Positions 1 through 11,509 of a stretch of 64,000 bases of DNA are shown here, one piece after another. Within the stretch, counting starts at the first letter, position 1. The number at the start of each line of letters is the position of its first letter. The stretch lies in assembly GCA_002946415.1 (NCBI GenBank), contig NJPS01000006.1, positions 186,001-250,000 on the forward strand. Reading direction: 5' to 3'. The translations under genes and the position numbers were made by a program. The DNA comes from Rutstroemia sp. NJR-2017a BVV2 (lineage: Eukaryota; Ascomycota; Leotiomycetes; Helotiales; Rutstroemiaceae). Under the pieces are notes generated by a model that made no database searches, was not told the DNA's origin, and was given only the letters and a program-made list of their open reading frames with translations.

Positions 1-600
1 GATGTCAAATCCAAATGCCCTGGCACCACCAGCTGCGCATCTCGACACTGACTAAAGAATGCATCCCCAGTTGCGGCAGTGGAATGGCCTTGTTCAGTTC
101 CTCGTCAGAACGGAGAAAGAATGCGAATAGTTTTCGGCCAATCTCACGCGGAAGAAAATCCGCAGTCTCATTACTACGAAGCATCGTACACACGCCGTCC
201 TCTTCTGAGGCCGCTGACTCGACTGGCGCGAGGCACACCTTGAGGCCAGTGCCATTACCTGCATCGTTATAGCTGTCGCAAAGACTGCCGGCAGCATTGC
301 AGCATCCTCAAGCGTCAGATTCTCGGGGATTTTCTGACAGCTTTCCTCACATACGTGTTGCGAATGATCCATTTCCCACGCGAATTATGAAATCAACTGG
401 ACGTAGACAGTTCACCTTGGTGCTAATTTTGGTGACAATGCCGCTTGCTTCATGACCCAGTTCTTCTTTGGGGAATGGCACAATGCCGAGAGCACACGAG
501 CTATCCTGTTGAGTTATGTCTGCGAATTGCTTGCTTATTCAAACCCGGGTTTAAGCTCATCTTTGTGACGCATCTGGACTTGCGCAAAGAGTCAAAGACG
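1..600 (-). pseudogene. Decayed highly reducing polyketide synthase, enoyl-reductase and ACP remnants
   Basis: Reading the minus strand, 360-530 encodes the start of a PKS enoyl-reductase domain (ALGIVPFPKEELGHEASGIV), and after a frame change 94-340 continues it (ENLTLEDAAMLPAVFATA). In a third frame, 5-238 encodes an acyl-carrier domain ending in LGMHSLVSVEMRSWW, followed by a further frame slip in the first 20 bases. The Asp that normally precedes the phosphopantetheine serine (DSL) is His here. Weaker ER-start similarity (FDSLR, then an ELKPG stretch in another frame) extends to about 600. The enoyl reductase runs almost directly into the ACP, so the ketoreductase domain that normally lies between them is deleted. 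The left end lies outside the window. Family assignment is from motif recognition; loss of function follows from at least three frame changes and the lost domain. Confidence 0.8.
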
Positions 601-1350
601 TTAACTACGAGGCCAGGGGAAGACTTCATATCGTCAGCTTCGCAGGTGCGAAGCCCGCCAACATTTCTGTGCGGATTATGCGTCCAGCTCCAATAATTTG
701 TGCAAATCGGGGATCGGTACATTGAATATGGCAAGGACGGGTGTTAGTGGATCGCTCAAAGGTGTAAGTAGTTAACTCCAAGCCGAACTTTCACTTTTGG
801 GCTCTCTCACGGGGAGTTATAATTAGCATGCCAGATGCTGCTACAGTCATCGAGGGAAAGTACACTCGTAGTCTGTGATTTATGCCTCCTACTCATTAAC
901 TCTGACAATTCACCTCTTTACGCTCTTACTCGTCATTATGCTTGATAGAAATAGACACACCGAGAAGGACCTCGACATGGAGAATCTTCAGTCGACGGGC
1001 AACTACTTCTTCATCTATTTGGCCTGATAGTACACTGTCCTAACGCAGTCTATCCTGGTTACAAAACTGTCATTAATCTCCCGGTGTCTTGCGGTTTGTG
1101 AAGTCGGTTGCGCAACGAGTGCTGTGAGCCAATGGTTGGTGTTAAATTTCTCAGATAGTATTTACCAAATAATGTCGACATCTTGACGCCGATGTTTATC
1201 TTCCGGTACACTTTTGGAAGTTGGTGGGATGGCTATGATGCACAATTGCTATTGAATGTCGATCACAATTTCTGGACGCCAAGCCTCGTAAATCAGCTCA
1301 ACTACAATCCTACCAGCCCTATGCTCATGCGGCCTACCCTCCACGAGTTA

Positions 1351-1575
1351 GGAACAAAACAAGCCTGTCCCTTTGCTTCGGCTATAACCGCCAAAGACTA
1401 GGTCCTTGCCATCAGGGACAATCTGGTTGGCTGAGATGCCTGATATGTTGGAGTAGACAAGCGGTGGTGGCGAAGATCCGTCAGCAGGTTGTTCAAACGC
1501 GCGGGTACGTTTAGTCTCATGGAAGCGATAGGCAGATGATTGGCTTGGTGGGCGGTCATTAAATCCTAGCCGCTC
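1351..1575 (-). other. Unidentified stop-free coding-like stretch
   Basis: A 75-codon stop-free stretch on the minus strand reads like protein (it contains RFHETKRTRAFEQPADGSS and NQIVPDGKDLVFGGYSRS) but has no start codon context and ends at a stop near 1348. Below it, in another frame, a shorter open stretch lies at about 1260-1347. It may be one more exon fragment of a decayed gene upstream of the polyketide synthase remnant. I do not recognise a family, and chance is not excluded. Confidence 0.25.
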
Positions 1576-2417
1576 CTACTGTACCGAATTATGGGTGAGA
1601 ATCTTATGTGGTAGTGTCGGCATATACCCATGGAGCCAAAGTATGTAAAGAGAGTGGAGAGGTAGGGGTCTCCATCTTGACGTATGGGTGCCACCATCTG
1701 CGTTGAAGTGGAAGTCTAGCAAAGAGATTCCTTCTCGTAATGATACCATAAAATGCAGTATAATGAAGGGAACCGTCGCTCGTTGTCATCATGGATGACT
1801 CATACAGGTATGAAATCTATATTTATTGTAAGACTTTCCAAAGGAAGGCCAGGCGAAGCAGGGCCAGGCGAAGCCCTCTTTCTTCATCAAACCTAGCTAC
1901 ACACCTAGAAAACCCCTTCTCCGGCTCTCGCACCTGCGGAGTGAAATTTCATTCCGTCGTGAAGCTTGATGAGTAGTAGGTGGGAAACCGGTACCCCGAT
2001 CCTAATAACCCACCTATCTTTATCCCAATGTGAGGGAGGAGGAGGCTCTTCACATCAGCAGCTCACCACCGCGACCTTTCAATGTCAAGATGGGCCGTTC
2101 CTCCCAGCATATCAACGTAGGATAGTATAACATTGACGAACAGTGAACCTCATTGCGGATCATGAGATAAGCTGACCGTTGACCGTGGGACCTCTTCACA
2201 TCAAGGAATAAGAATATACTGGTCCCGGGAAGAATAGAAGGGCACCAGAGATCTATAAAGGACTCTTCATCTTCCATATTTCCCTGTTCTTCTCATCCTC
2301 ATTTTCACCACCATCATCTTCTTCACCAGATCATTCAAACAAGAACACTCACTTACAAAAAGCCCTCTCCACCACCATCTTCATCAAGCAAACAACACTG
2401 CAATCCAAAAATTCAGA
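1576..2417. other. Spacer with promoter-like TATA box before the secreted-protein pseudogene
   Basis: No gene is supported here. A 14-15 bp near-tandem repeat of GGCCAGGCGAAGC lies near 1846-1875. A TATAAA at 2254-2259, about 160 bp before the pseudogene start, followed by a C/T/A-rich leader, looks like a once-functional core promoter. Confidence 0.4.
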
Positions 2418-2816
2418 ATGGAATTCCAGACCACCGCCCTCCTCGCCATCGCTGGCTTCCTTGCCCCTGCTATCCTCGCAGATAACTGAGTTGAGGGATA
2501 TGAGTATTGCGGCTTCCATCTGAAGAAGGTTGGTATGATACCCCTCCCCTAACTTCCTCCCTTTCACTTTCATATCAGCTTCACCAGTCCTTCCCTCCCC
2601 ATACTTGCCCAACGCTAACCACCTCCTCTCCAGGCAATTATGAAGAAACAATCTAGGAAGCGCTCACCGCGGGGCCACTACCCCATCGACAAAGACGACG
2701 TCGATAACATGGTTTCCATCAGTACTCTAGACGGGTTCATCAAGGATCCGTATTACTACACGAAGGGGTGCACGTTGGGTGGTGATGGACCTCAGAATCC
2801 CGATTATTGTTTGTAG
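2418..2816 (+). pseudogene. Broken small secreted cysteine-rich protein gene
   Basis: The ATG at 2418 opens a hydrophobic signal peptide (MEFQTTALLAIAGFLAPAI, then LA) followed by D-N and a TGA stop at 2487-2489, where a Cys codon (TGC) would fit. The frame continues with VEGYEYCGFHLKK up to a GTATGA donor at 2533. The acceptor CAG at 2631-2633, with a GCTAAC branch site, restores NYEETI and then a TAG at 2654-2656. A +1 shift near 2670-2685 is needed to reach the last part, which ends with a paired-cysteine tail (KGC...DYC) and TAG at 2814-2816. The layout resembles small secreted fungal proteins of about 100 residues with a signal peptide and paired cysteines. Two nonsense codons and one frameshift make a functional product unlikely. 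Role unknown; an effector-like ancestor is inference. Confidence 0.7.
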
Positions 2817-3663
2817 ATTTTGCGGATTGGTGATTTCATAGGGAAGAAGGAGTTGGTAGTTTATGGAGGGGAACTCAGGGAAAGAGCGGTTTGGATTTGG
2901 ATTTTAGATTGCTGTTTTGTCTTTTTGTTTTTGCTCTTTTTGAGGCTCTTACGCTCGTTTGCTCGTTTGTTTCATGTTTCTGCTTAGTTGGGGGATAGAT
3001 GCATCATGTATGAGTGGCGGTCCTTTTTGTCCAAACACATAGAAAACAAGTTCGAATTCGTTTAATCCAAAATCAAGCCTTGTGGCTATGACTGTGAGTG
3101 AGAGTACGAACCGTGGAAATGACTGTGGTCGAATGTATGAACAACGCAATGTACATGCAATCATGGACTGGTGTAGATAGGTAGAAAAAGTTTGGCTTTG
3201 AAAAAAATAAGGTTGAGCGGGAATTCCGCTGTGTTGTCGATGGCGGGTGACGATTTCAAGGAGTAGGTTAGATGCAGTAGATGAGGAGCAAGATTCTACT
3301 CGTCTCATCGTGAAATTGATAGCTGGCAGGAGACGATCATCAATTTCCAATCATTTTCATGACACATTTTCCGTGGCTTCTGTGCGGTAAGGTCGTCCTG
3401 GCTAACCCAAGAGCAATCATGAAGCTCCAGACGATTCTGGCTAGGGATACTCTGCCAAGCTAGAATAGTTTGCTAGATTGCTGGATTTGTAGAGAACGCA
3501 GCTATCCATTGACTGACTCCCTCATGACAGGTTTTGTCTGGTCCTTTCATGCAACCGACCGTCTTTTACAGTATATAACTGCCAGACTAAGTCCAACTGT
3601 GAGCAATGTCAGAACAGCAATATCAACTGCAGTTTTTAGAAGATCATTTTCAAAACAGCCATC
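2817..3663. other. Spacer between pseudogene and orphan gene
   Basis: No supported gene. A TATATAA at 3572-3578 sits about 90 bp upstream of the next start codon and may be its TATA box. Confidence 0.4.
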
Positions 3664-4131
3664 ATGGAAACGATCCCAGAGGACGAAGAATTGAATATGG
3701 CCTTCACCACCCGTCGTCACTGCTGTCCGTCCAATCCCATTCCAGAAAATCACGACTCTTCCCTCCTTTCCTTCTTTCTCTCCGCCCTTCGCGACAACAT
3801 CGCCGCAAAGAAAGACTTCCTTCACAACCCACAACTGTCGTTCGAAAATCCTATCGTCGTCTTCAAAGAAACAATTGGTGAAAATGCTTTCCACAAGTCA
3901 TTTCGTGAGCGCTACTTCGTTCTCATCAAAGATCCTGTTAAGGATAGGACTTGGATTGAGATGTACCCAGCGGAAAGCTTTAAGCAGGTGAAATTGAACG
4001 ATGTGGAGAGCTGGCTAAGGTCGATGAATTGTTGGTGGATGAAGGATGATATACCTACACGGGAAAGAGTGTATTGGATGTGCAAAGGATGTGATCTTGG
4101 ATTTTCGGTGAAAGTGTGGAGGAAACCGTGA
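3664..4131 (+). CDS. Hypothetical protein, 155 residues
   Basis: Single-exon frame with a good start context (CAGCCATCATGG) and a TATATAA about 90 bp upstream. The predicted soluble protein starts with an acidic segment (METIPEDEELN), has no signal peptide or membrane segment, and is rich in aromatic and charged residues in its second half, with Trp residues near 113, 123-124 and 152 and a CKGC near the end. I recognise no domain. A 115-codon antisense frame overlaps its first half. Length, start context and promoter support a real gene, but it may be lineage-restricted or mis-called. Confidence 0.45.
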   Translation: METIPEDEELNMAFTTRRHCCPSNPIPENHDSSLLSFFLSALRDNIAAKKDFLHNPQLSFENPIVVFKETIGENAFHKSFRERYFVLIKDPVKDRTWIEMYPAESFKQVKLNDVESWLRSMNCWWMKDDIPTRERVYWMCKGCDLGFSVKVWRKP

Positions 4132-4873
4132 TAAATTCGGAGATCCAAGATCGTGAGGCGTTGTAGAGACTTGATAGGCGGAGATGCGACTCAGCAGCTA
4201 TGTAAGATTAGCAGAGATAAAGGGCTGACAGAGGAGGCATCGGCAGGAGAATGCAAAAAAGAGGCGTTGATCGGATCACGAGAAAACCCATAGAAGAGAG
4301 GATAACGCCAAACCCAATACGCATGCAGTATATCATAGTAGGATTCCTGAACGCACTGCCTTTGCGAATCTATTCTATGTTGCTTGTGAAGAAGCGCGAA
4401 GTGGATGGGCAATGAATGCCAGCGACCAGTTCAAAGAGAATAGAACATCACGTATAACTTATTGTCCAGTCTCCACCAGTGAGGCTAAGTGATATGTTGC
4501 TATATACAGAGCTACTTTCTCTGTTGTGATGGCCCCTTGGGTAGTGTGGATATAGAAAAGGAATAGCTATGTTATTTTTGAAGAACTATAGAAGAAAGAC
4601 TTTAGAGTCGGTCAATTGAAAGAATCCCAGAGGGCTGTGATTGATTCGAGTGGTTTCTTTCGAATGTTGAATTTGCAACGAATTTTCGAGATGTATACAA
4701 GAAGGACTGTAGCTACTCACCTACTGTAGGAAGTTCTGCTGTATGTTCTAGCGCACATGCAGTACTGATAAGATTAGATCGCGCTAAAACCTCATCTTTC
4801 TTCGATTCAGAACCCCGAGGCACAACACATCAACCATCTGCTAGAACTTCTTGAGTCTTTTCAATAGTTGAGA
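4132..4873. other. Intergenic spacer
   Basis: No gene, RNA or repeat that I can support. The last 100 bp form the promoter and leader of the U-box cyclophilin gene. Confidence 0.4.
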
Positions 4874-6709
4874 ATGGGTAAAGGTGAGTCGCGAGAAGTT
4901 CATTTCTAGTCATGGAATTTTGCTAACGACAATAATACTAGGCACGGATAAATTATATGTATGATACCAAACGTCAACGACTTTCTGGCGGGAGAACTAA
5001 CTTTCATCTAGATCACACACTCTGAGTGGTCATCATCTGACGCGTTTTCTGCCAGTACTGGCTCTAATGTCTCATTAAAAGCACCCAGTGGCTCGTTCAA
5101 ACGACTGCCTTTCAACTTCTGCGCGGCAAGCCTCCAACCTTTCAAACATCCAGTCTGCACAGCAGATGGCACGATATTCGATGTCGAAGTCATAAGTCAA
5201 TGGTTGGAAAAGCATGGCACAAACCCCGTTACTGGAAAACCATTGAGTGATAAAGATCTGATAAAACTAAACTTCGCGCGAAATGGGGATACTGATGCGC
5301 AGGAGAGAGGAGCCGGCGGTGGCGTGGGAGATGGGAAAGGGGAGATGGTGGATCCTGTTACCTTCAAAGTTTTTACGGACAACACACATATTGTCGCTAT
5401 CAGACACGGCAGTGAAGCAAATGTTTTCGCTTGGGAAACGGTCGAGCGATTGAACATAAAGGCAAAGATGTGGCTAGATTTGGTTGATGATAGAGAATTT
5501 GGAAGGTCGGATATCATCACATTACAAGATCCGCAAAACATCGAAAGTCGGGACCTCAGCAAGTTCAAATTTTTGAAGGATGGAGAAACTGTCTTAAGCA
5601 AGGAGCAAGAAGAGGAAAGATCTAAAGGCAGTGTGAACGTGAACGCATTAGGTCGAGTAGGAGACAAGGTCTTGAGAGCCAAGGAAGCTGTGGAACGAGC
5701 AAGAAAAGAGAGAGAGGCTGGTGGAGATGTCAACCGCGCGAAAGCATTAGCGAAGCAAGGATCAGGAGGCTCGATGGCGAAACCATCCATGATACAAGAA
5801 AAGAAACCGGCCTATAATGCAGCTCAATATACTACTGGAAGGGCAGCTGCAAGTTTTACAAGCACCGGATTGACACCAGAGACAAGCGGAGAACGAGCGA
5901 TACTTACAGACGAGGAATATATGCTCAAGCCAAAGCGAGTAAAGATCAAAGGATATGCTAGGATCGAGACGAATCTAGGATCAATCACGGTTGAGTTGCA
6001 AACGGAGACTGCTCCACGGGCAGTATGGAATTTCGTCCAGCTGGCCAAGAAAGGTTACTACAATGGTGTCTCGTTTCACAGAAATATCCGAAATTTCATG
6101 ATTCAGGGTGGTGACCCAACGGGTTCAGGTAAAGGAGGTACTAGTATCTGGGGAAAGAACTTTCAAGATGAGTTCGATGGTCCCTTGACCCATGATGCAC
6201 GTGGTATCATGAGTATGGCTAACAAGGGCAAGAACACGAACTCAAGTCAATTTTTTATAACTTACAAACCGGCAAAGCATCTAGATCGAAAGCACACAAT
6301 CTTTGGACGTGTTGTGGGTGGCCTTGACGTGCTGTCAAAACTGGAAAACGTCGCTGTCGATGACAAGAGCCGTCCTATTGATGACATTATCATGGAGAAA
6401 GTTGTTGTTTTCGTTGACCCCTTCGAGGAGTTCCAGAAGCAGAAACAAGAGAAAGACCATGCCGAGAAAGAGAAAGCAGAGATCATGAGGCAGGGCGGGA
6501 CGGAAGACGATAAAACAACCTGGACTGGCAAGAGGATCAGAGGTGATGGAACAGTCGTACAGACTGAAAAGGCTGGTGGAGTTGGAAAGTATCTTAAAGC
6601 TGCCAATTCCGACGACGCCAAAGGCTATATACCCATGGACGAGGAGGAGGAGGCACCCATGAAGAAGAAGATAAAATCTGGAGGCTTCGGCAATTTTGAC
6701 AGTTGGTAG
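4874..6709 (+). CDS. cyp8: U-box cyclophilin, PPIL2/Cyp60-type peptidyl-prolyl isomerase and E3 ligase
   Basis: Exons 4874-4883, 4942-4958 and 5012-6709 give 574 residues. The first two exons are only 10 and 17 nt and together encode MGKGTDKLY; both introns have GT-AG ends and CTAAC branch sites. After a U-box-like region (about residues 35-110, with the family's CLQPF/CAADGTIFD-type layout seen as CAASLQPFKHPVCTADGTIF), a charged linker leads to a cyclophilin domain at about 322-480. That domain shows FHR, MIQGGDPTGSGKGG, NTNSSQFFIT and the conserved HLDRKHTIFG. The C-terminus is Lys/Glu rich. Family members are nuclear, spliceosome-associated proteins combining prolyl isomerase and ubiquitin ligase folds. 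Length matches the family. The symbol follows common ascomycete usage and is less certain than the family. Confidence 0.92.
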
Positions 6710-6729
6710 CTTGCTATAACTCCAACCCA

Positions 6730-6765
6730 TACTACTGCCGATACTACTGCCGGTACTACTGCCGT
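6730..6765 (+). repeat. Three 12-bp tandem copies
   Basis: Three tandem copies of ACTACTGCCG plus two variable bases lie just downstream of the U-box cyclophilin stop codon, in its presumed 3' untranslated region. Probably a minisatellite; no function visible. Confidence 0.8.
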
Positions 6766-7589
6766 GTCATAAGTCGTGGAAATATCATTACTGCAGATGT
6801 TGGTCTACCAACCGCTTAAACCGGGGGTTACTCGCCGTTGCTAGGCTATACACGAAGGCCGCCATGGCCGGGGGATCTAAATAAGGATCGAAAGTAATGA
6901 ATAAGGACTGACAAACACACTGCGCAGGCCTGTTTTTGATCCAAGCCTTTGAAGGAATGAGCTCCCCTCCCCAGTATCACCCTCGGTGGGGTGTTCTCAA
7001 GGAAGAGCTTGGGGGCCGAAAGTGGAGGTGATGTGGATAGGACGACGGGTAGCAACCATATAAATATAAGCAAGAGCCATATCCAAGCTAGGTAGGGCAC
7101 GAATGTAAAAGACTCCCAATTATTGAAGTCCAGGAAAGAAAAATCAAATTGATAAAGCAAGAAATGGGAACCATCAAATTGAATTGCTGGTATTGAGAAT
7201 AGAAGCAGATAAAATAATCCCAGCCTCTTTAATGTCCCACCACCGCGCGTAATACATGTTGTTTCCTTTTAGACTGCGTACAAGGCAGAAGGTACTGATA
7301 GCCAGCCTTCTATGCAGCCTCGACCAAAAAGAGCGAAATCAAACAAGATAACGGTCTTCACATGCCCATTCCCGTCCGAGTGCTCGAGAAACAACATCTT
7401 CATCTAAAAAATGGCAACATGTTGTTTTATCTGTTAAGTCGGTCATAAGCATTGAGCTAAGCAATTGGAGAGCTAAAATAGATACCTTGCAACTTTCCAC
7501 TTCCTACACCGAGATAAGACGTCGCAAGCCTAAACCGCGGGAAAGCGAGAGCTTCGATCATCTACATAACTAAGCTTGATCCTTTCGCC
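6766..7589. other. Intergenic spacer and leader of the ARO80-like gene
   Basis: No gene supported. A minus-strand frame at 6846-7160 contains a hydrophobic run but has no start context, splice signals or recognisable domain. Confidence 0.4.
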
Positions 7590-10500
7590 ATGTCGGCGCC
7601 AGTTGCGAGCTTTACACAGCAGGAAAGCAACGGTAGTGAGCCAAAGAATGATGGCGCATCCTCCAGTGGTCAGCAAGGGAAAGGTCAGAATGGTGAGGGG
7701 AACTCAACTTATCTCCGCACGGTCGCACATTGCTTTGTTCATGAAGACTAATCTATGAATTGAAGGCAACCATAAACGAATCTACCAGGCTTGCATTCCT
7801 TGGTAAGTGATACCGACACAGTTCGCGGTGTGTATCACAGAGCTGACGCGATTCTAGTCGTCGACGGAAAGTAAGATGCGACCTAGGAAGTGTCGACAAC
7901 CCAAGCGATCCACCATGTGTACGATGCCGACGCGAAAGCAAAGAGTGTTTCTTCTCCGCAACGAGAAGGAAGCGCAAGACAGATGGCAGCAGGGAAAATA
8001 GTGCCGACCCCTATGAATTTGGCGATGATTACATTATGCGCAATGGCCGAAAAATGGTTGGGAGCGGCTCACCTCCCGCTACACTCAGACAATCATCCAT
8101 GGGCGCACCTATGTCTGCTCGATCGACCGGTGCATTCCCTGAAAGCGCGACTTTGAATCTTGGCCCTCCTCTGACTCCAGGTGGATCTATTGGGCGACAC
8201 CAACCTCTGCGACGACCTCAATCGGAGACTCGACAGCAAGAAGAAAGGTCCTCGGACGAGCATGTGGAAAATCTTGAGGCGCAGGAAGTTATGAGAAGGG
8301 AGGTGTACGGTCCCCATGATGCTTTGGATCTTCTCTACAAAGCTGCTACGGACAGGTATGTGTTCAAGGTCCACTTTCATCTGGCATGCTCTGTTGGAAA
8401 GCTTTGCTGTCTGGCGTCGAAGAGATGGCAAGGTGATATCCAATGGAAAAGCACTAACATCTCACAGCCCAGGACATAAAAGGCAGAGGTTAGAAGGCAA
8501 TGATCAAACCTCGCCAAGAATTGGGCATGGTAGAAATCCATCTATGAATAGCTACCCAGGAACTGCACCTCGACACACCTCATTCCCCGTAAGTCACATG
8601 AGACAAACAACTACAAGACCCCAAGGACCAATCGACCCCGCTCTATCCTTGGACGGCTCATTGAATGTCGAGAGAAACAATGATGCAGGTTACAAGGATG
8701 CAATCAAGGCTTGGTCTAGGTTTAGATTTGTGCGCGCAGGATGGTTCACAGCGCCAGAAGCTATCGAGTACATAACTTAGTATGTTTCGACCTTGCCAAA
8801 CTTTTCGAACGACCAAAACTCACATGTGTTATAGCTATTACGAATTCTTATCTCCGCTGACTCCCATATCGCCTCCTACTTTTCGTAATCCTGAAACTCA
8901 TCCTACGCTCCTCATAGAAGAACCGATTCTTACAGTTACACTGTTAACTATCTCCAGCCGATATAAGCAAATGTCTGGGACAGGTGGCCACTGCAGGTCA
9001 CATGCGATACACGAGCAGCTCTGGACGTATCTAAGAGGCATGATTGAAAGATGTCTTTGGGGCCAAGAGGCATTCGGCGGTGGGTTCTGTGGTTCCGGAG
9101 CAGACTTGTCAGATGCACAAACATCCAGCACAGCACCATGGCGAGGACTTCGGAAAGGCAGTTTGCGCACTCTCGGCACTATTGAAAGTCTCATGATATT
9201 GACAGAATGGCATCCTCGTGCTCTTCATTTTCCGCCTGCGGAGGCCACCGACGAGCTGATGCTACCTACTCCCGACGTCCTAGATCCCTACAGTACAGAC
9301 GATGAGGGCGCACATCGTCAAACTGGAGGTGTTGGTGGGAGAAGAATTGAAAGTTGGTTAGAGCCAGCATGGAGAAGCGATCGAATGTGCTGGATGCTCC
9401 TAAGTACAGCCATGGGTCTCGGTTATGAGTTAGGTGTCTTCGATGATATCGCGGAATTGCTGGAGGCAGGCGGCGAAATGACAAGACCGGAGTATAACGA
9501 GGAGACGTATCGCCTAAGAGCTACCAGGATCAAACGGCTTCTACTCATATACGTCACTCAACTGGCGGGCCGTCTAGGATGGACGAATATGGTTCCCGAA
9601 AACCTTCGGAAAACGGATCCGGCATTCGCTCCTCGTAAGCGTAGGGCGTCTTTCGATGGTAAAACACCGGAAACCAATACAACTGTTACCACTGGGTTCA
9701 ATTACATTCCTGACCTAGAAATGGATGACCGAATTATTCATTGTTGGGCCGGTATCAGTAATGCAATGCGTATTGGCAACGAAAAATTGTTCAAATCTAG
9801 GCAGTACACAACAATGATAATCCAGGATGGGAGTTACACTGATCTGCTGAAAGATTTCCAGCCAATGTTGAGTTCATGGAAACGTGAATTCGATCGATTC
9901 CAGTTACCTCCTTACATCCAACACATTCTCTCCATAGAGTATGAATATGTAAGGATTTACGTCAACTCTCTGTCGCTACAAGCTGTCGTCGAAAGATGTA
10001 CCAGTAATGCAACCAATCGTTCAATCACTACCAATGGACCCACTACAAGTGCTATGTCTCCAGAGACTCAGAACTATTTCGGTAAGCTACCTTTGGCAAG
10101 AATTGGTGGTTTCGGAGCTGCAGACCAGGGATATGTAAGAGAGGTAGTGGAGGGATGCCGAAATCTACTTCGGACTGTTGTTGAAGGACTTTTACCCAAC
10201 GATTATCTCAAGCATGCTCCTGTTCGAACATACTTCCGCATTATCAGTGGTGCAATGTTTCTTCTGAAGACATTCGCGTTAGGAGCATCTAAGCACGATG
10301 TTGAGATTAGCATCAGTCTCATGGATTCGACTGTTGATGCTCTTCGCAATTGTGTGGTGGACGATGTTCATCTGGGAATTCGCTTTGCGGACCTCTTGGA
10401 GACATTGACTTCTCGACTTCGTAGTCGATTTATCAGTGCACCGGAAGTCCCCCTTCCTTCGAGAGAAGCCAGAGAAGCGTCAAGTCGCACTCGTACACCG

Positions 10501-10974
10501 GCACCACTTCAAGAGCCTGATGCGAAGAGACAACGACGTGATCCTGGTGATCAAATTCGGGAGTGGAATGATGGAACGCCAAATTACGGCGGTATGCAAA
10601 CAGGCACAGGTAAGTCAGAGAAGAGTCATAATCTATTCAGATGCAAACTAAACATGATGCCATTAGATCTCAACGTATCTGCTACACCATACGACGTCAA
10701 CCAAGGCGATTTCTACGCAGGGAATCACTATAACCACGCACAAGGAGTTCCTTTTGGTAGCGACTTAAACCAACTTTTCGGTGGGGGAGGCAACAATGAC
10801 TGGGTGAGCGGAAATGATGAGATGTGGTACCTACCACCTGGTCCAGCATTCTACCAAGATCTCAACAATCAAGCAATTACGCAAACGGCAGACGGTGTGA
10901 ATGTGGGAGGGATGGATCTACTTGATTACATGACACTTGATAACAACTTTCATGCTGACGGACAAGGACTTTAG
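7590..10974 (+). CDS. Zn2Cys6 transcription activator, ARO80-like
   Basis: Exons 7590-7692, 7766-7802, 7858-8355, 8468-8779, 8835-10609 and 10667-10974 give 1010 residues. The zinc cluster is split by intron 2 within its second Cys codon: YQACIPC joins RRRKVRCD, and [11 protein letters not shown] follows, completing the six cysteines near residues 40-75. A basic segment (RRKRK) follows. The long C-terminal part fits the fungal-specific regulatory domain and ends in an Asn/Gly/Asp-rich acidic tail of activation-domain type. Length and cluster sequence match fungal proteins annotated as ARO80, which in yeast activates aromatic amino acid catabolism genes. The last intron (10610-10666, GTAAGT to TTAG) is 57 nt and stop-free, so its retention would add 19 residues. 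Target genes in this fungus are inference. Confidence 0.85.
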
Positions 10975-11509
10975 TGATTGATGTCTTGGGGATATACTAC
11001 GGAGTGAGGAATTTTGATACCAGCAATGATATGTTTGGAGTTTTAGCCATTAATGGGAGATGAATATGATTTGGGCTTGGCGTTAGTTATGTTGGGTTTA
11101 TGATCTCTTTCATAAGCAAGATGTCTGTTTGGCTTCGGAAAGTAACATTGGATAGTCTAACGGGAATAGCATGATGACAATTTTACGGGGCAGTTTCTTG
11201 GTAGTATTTTATGGACGACTGGTGCCTCCTAGTGCCACATTTGTGATGCTTGAAATGTATCCGGTGTACATGACCGTGTCTACAGGGCGCCTTATTCACT
11301 TTTAAGTTTGTGACAGAGGACCTCGTCGCTACCCGCATCAACGTAATGCCGGTCCGCCGCCGTCTCAACACAAAGTTCCTCGAACTTTCCTTTTGTCTTA
11401 AAGAATTCAGATAGCACACTGTGGTCCATTTATGCAGAGATTGTATATTTTGCATTCGGTACTTATACCTGGGCTTTTGTGAAATTTTTGCTTTGGTTTT
11501 TAGACAACG
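10975..11509. other. Intergenic spacer
   Basis: 3' region of the ARO80-like gene and promoter of the next gene, which is on the same strand. No other feature seen. Confidence 0.4.

Noticed and set aside
1183..1401. Plus-strand 72-codon frame (FGSWWDGYD) resembling a methyltransferase-domain motif of PKS
   Set aside because: It lies on the strand opposite to the PKS remnant and the similarity is only a few residues; treated as chance.
6846..7160. Minus-strand 104-codon frame with a hydrophobic run
   Set aside because: Lies in a promoter region, has no splice signals or domain and is most likely chance.
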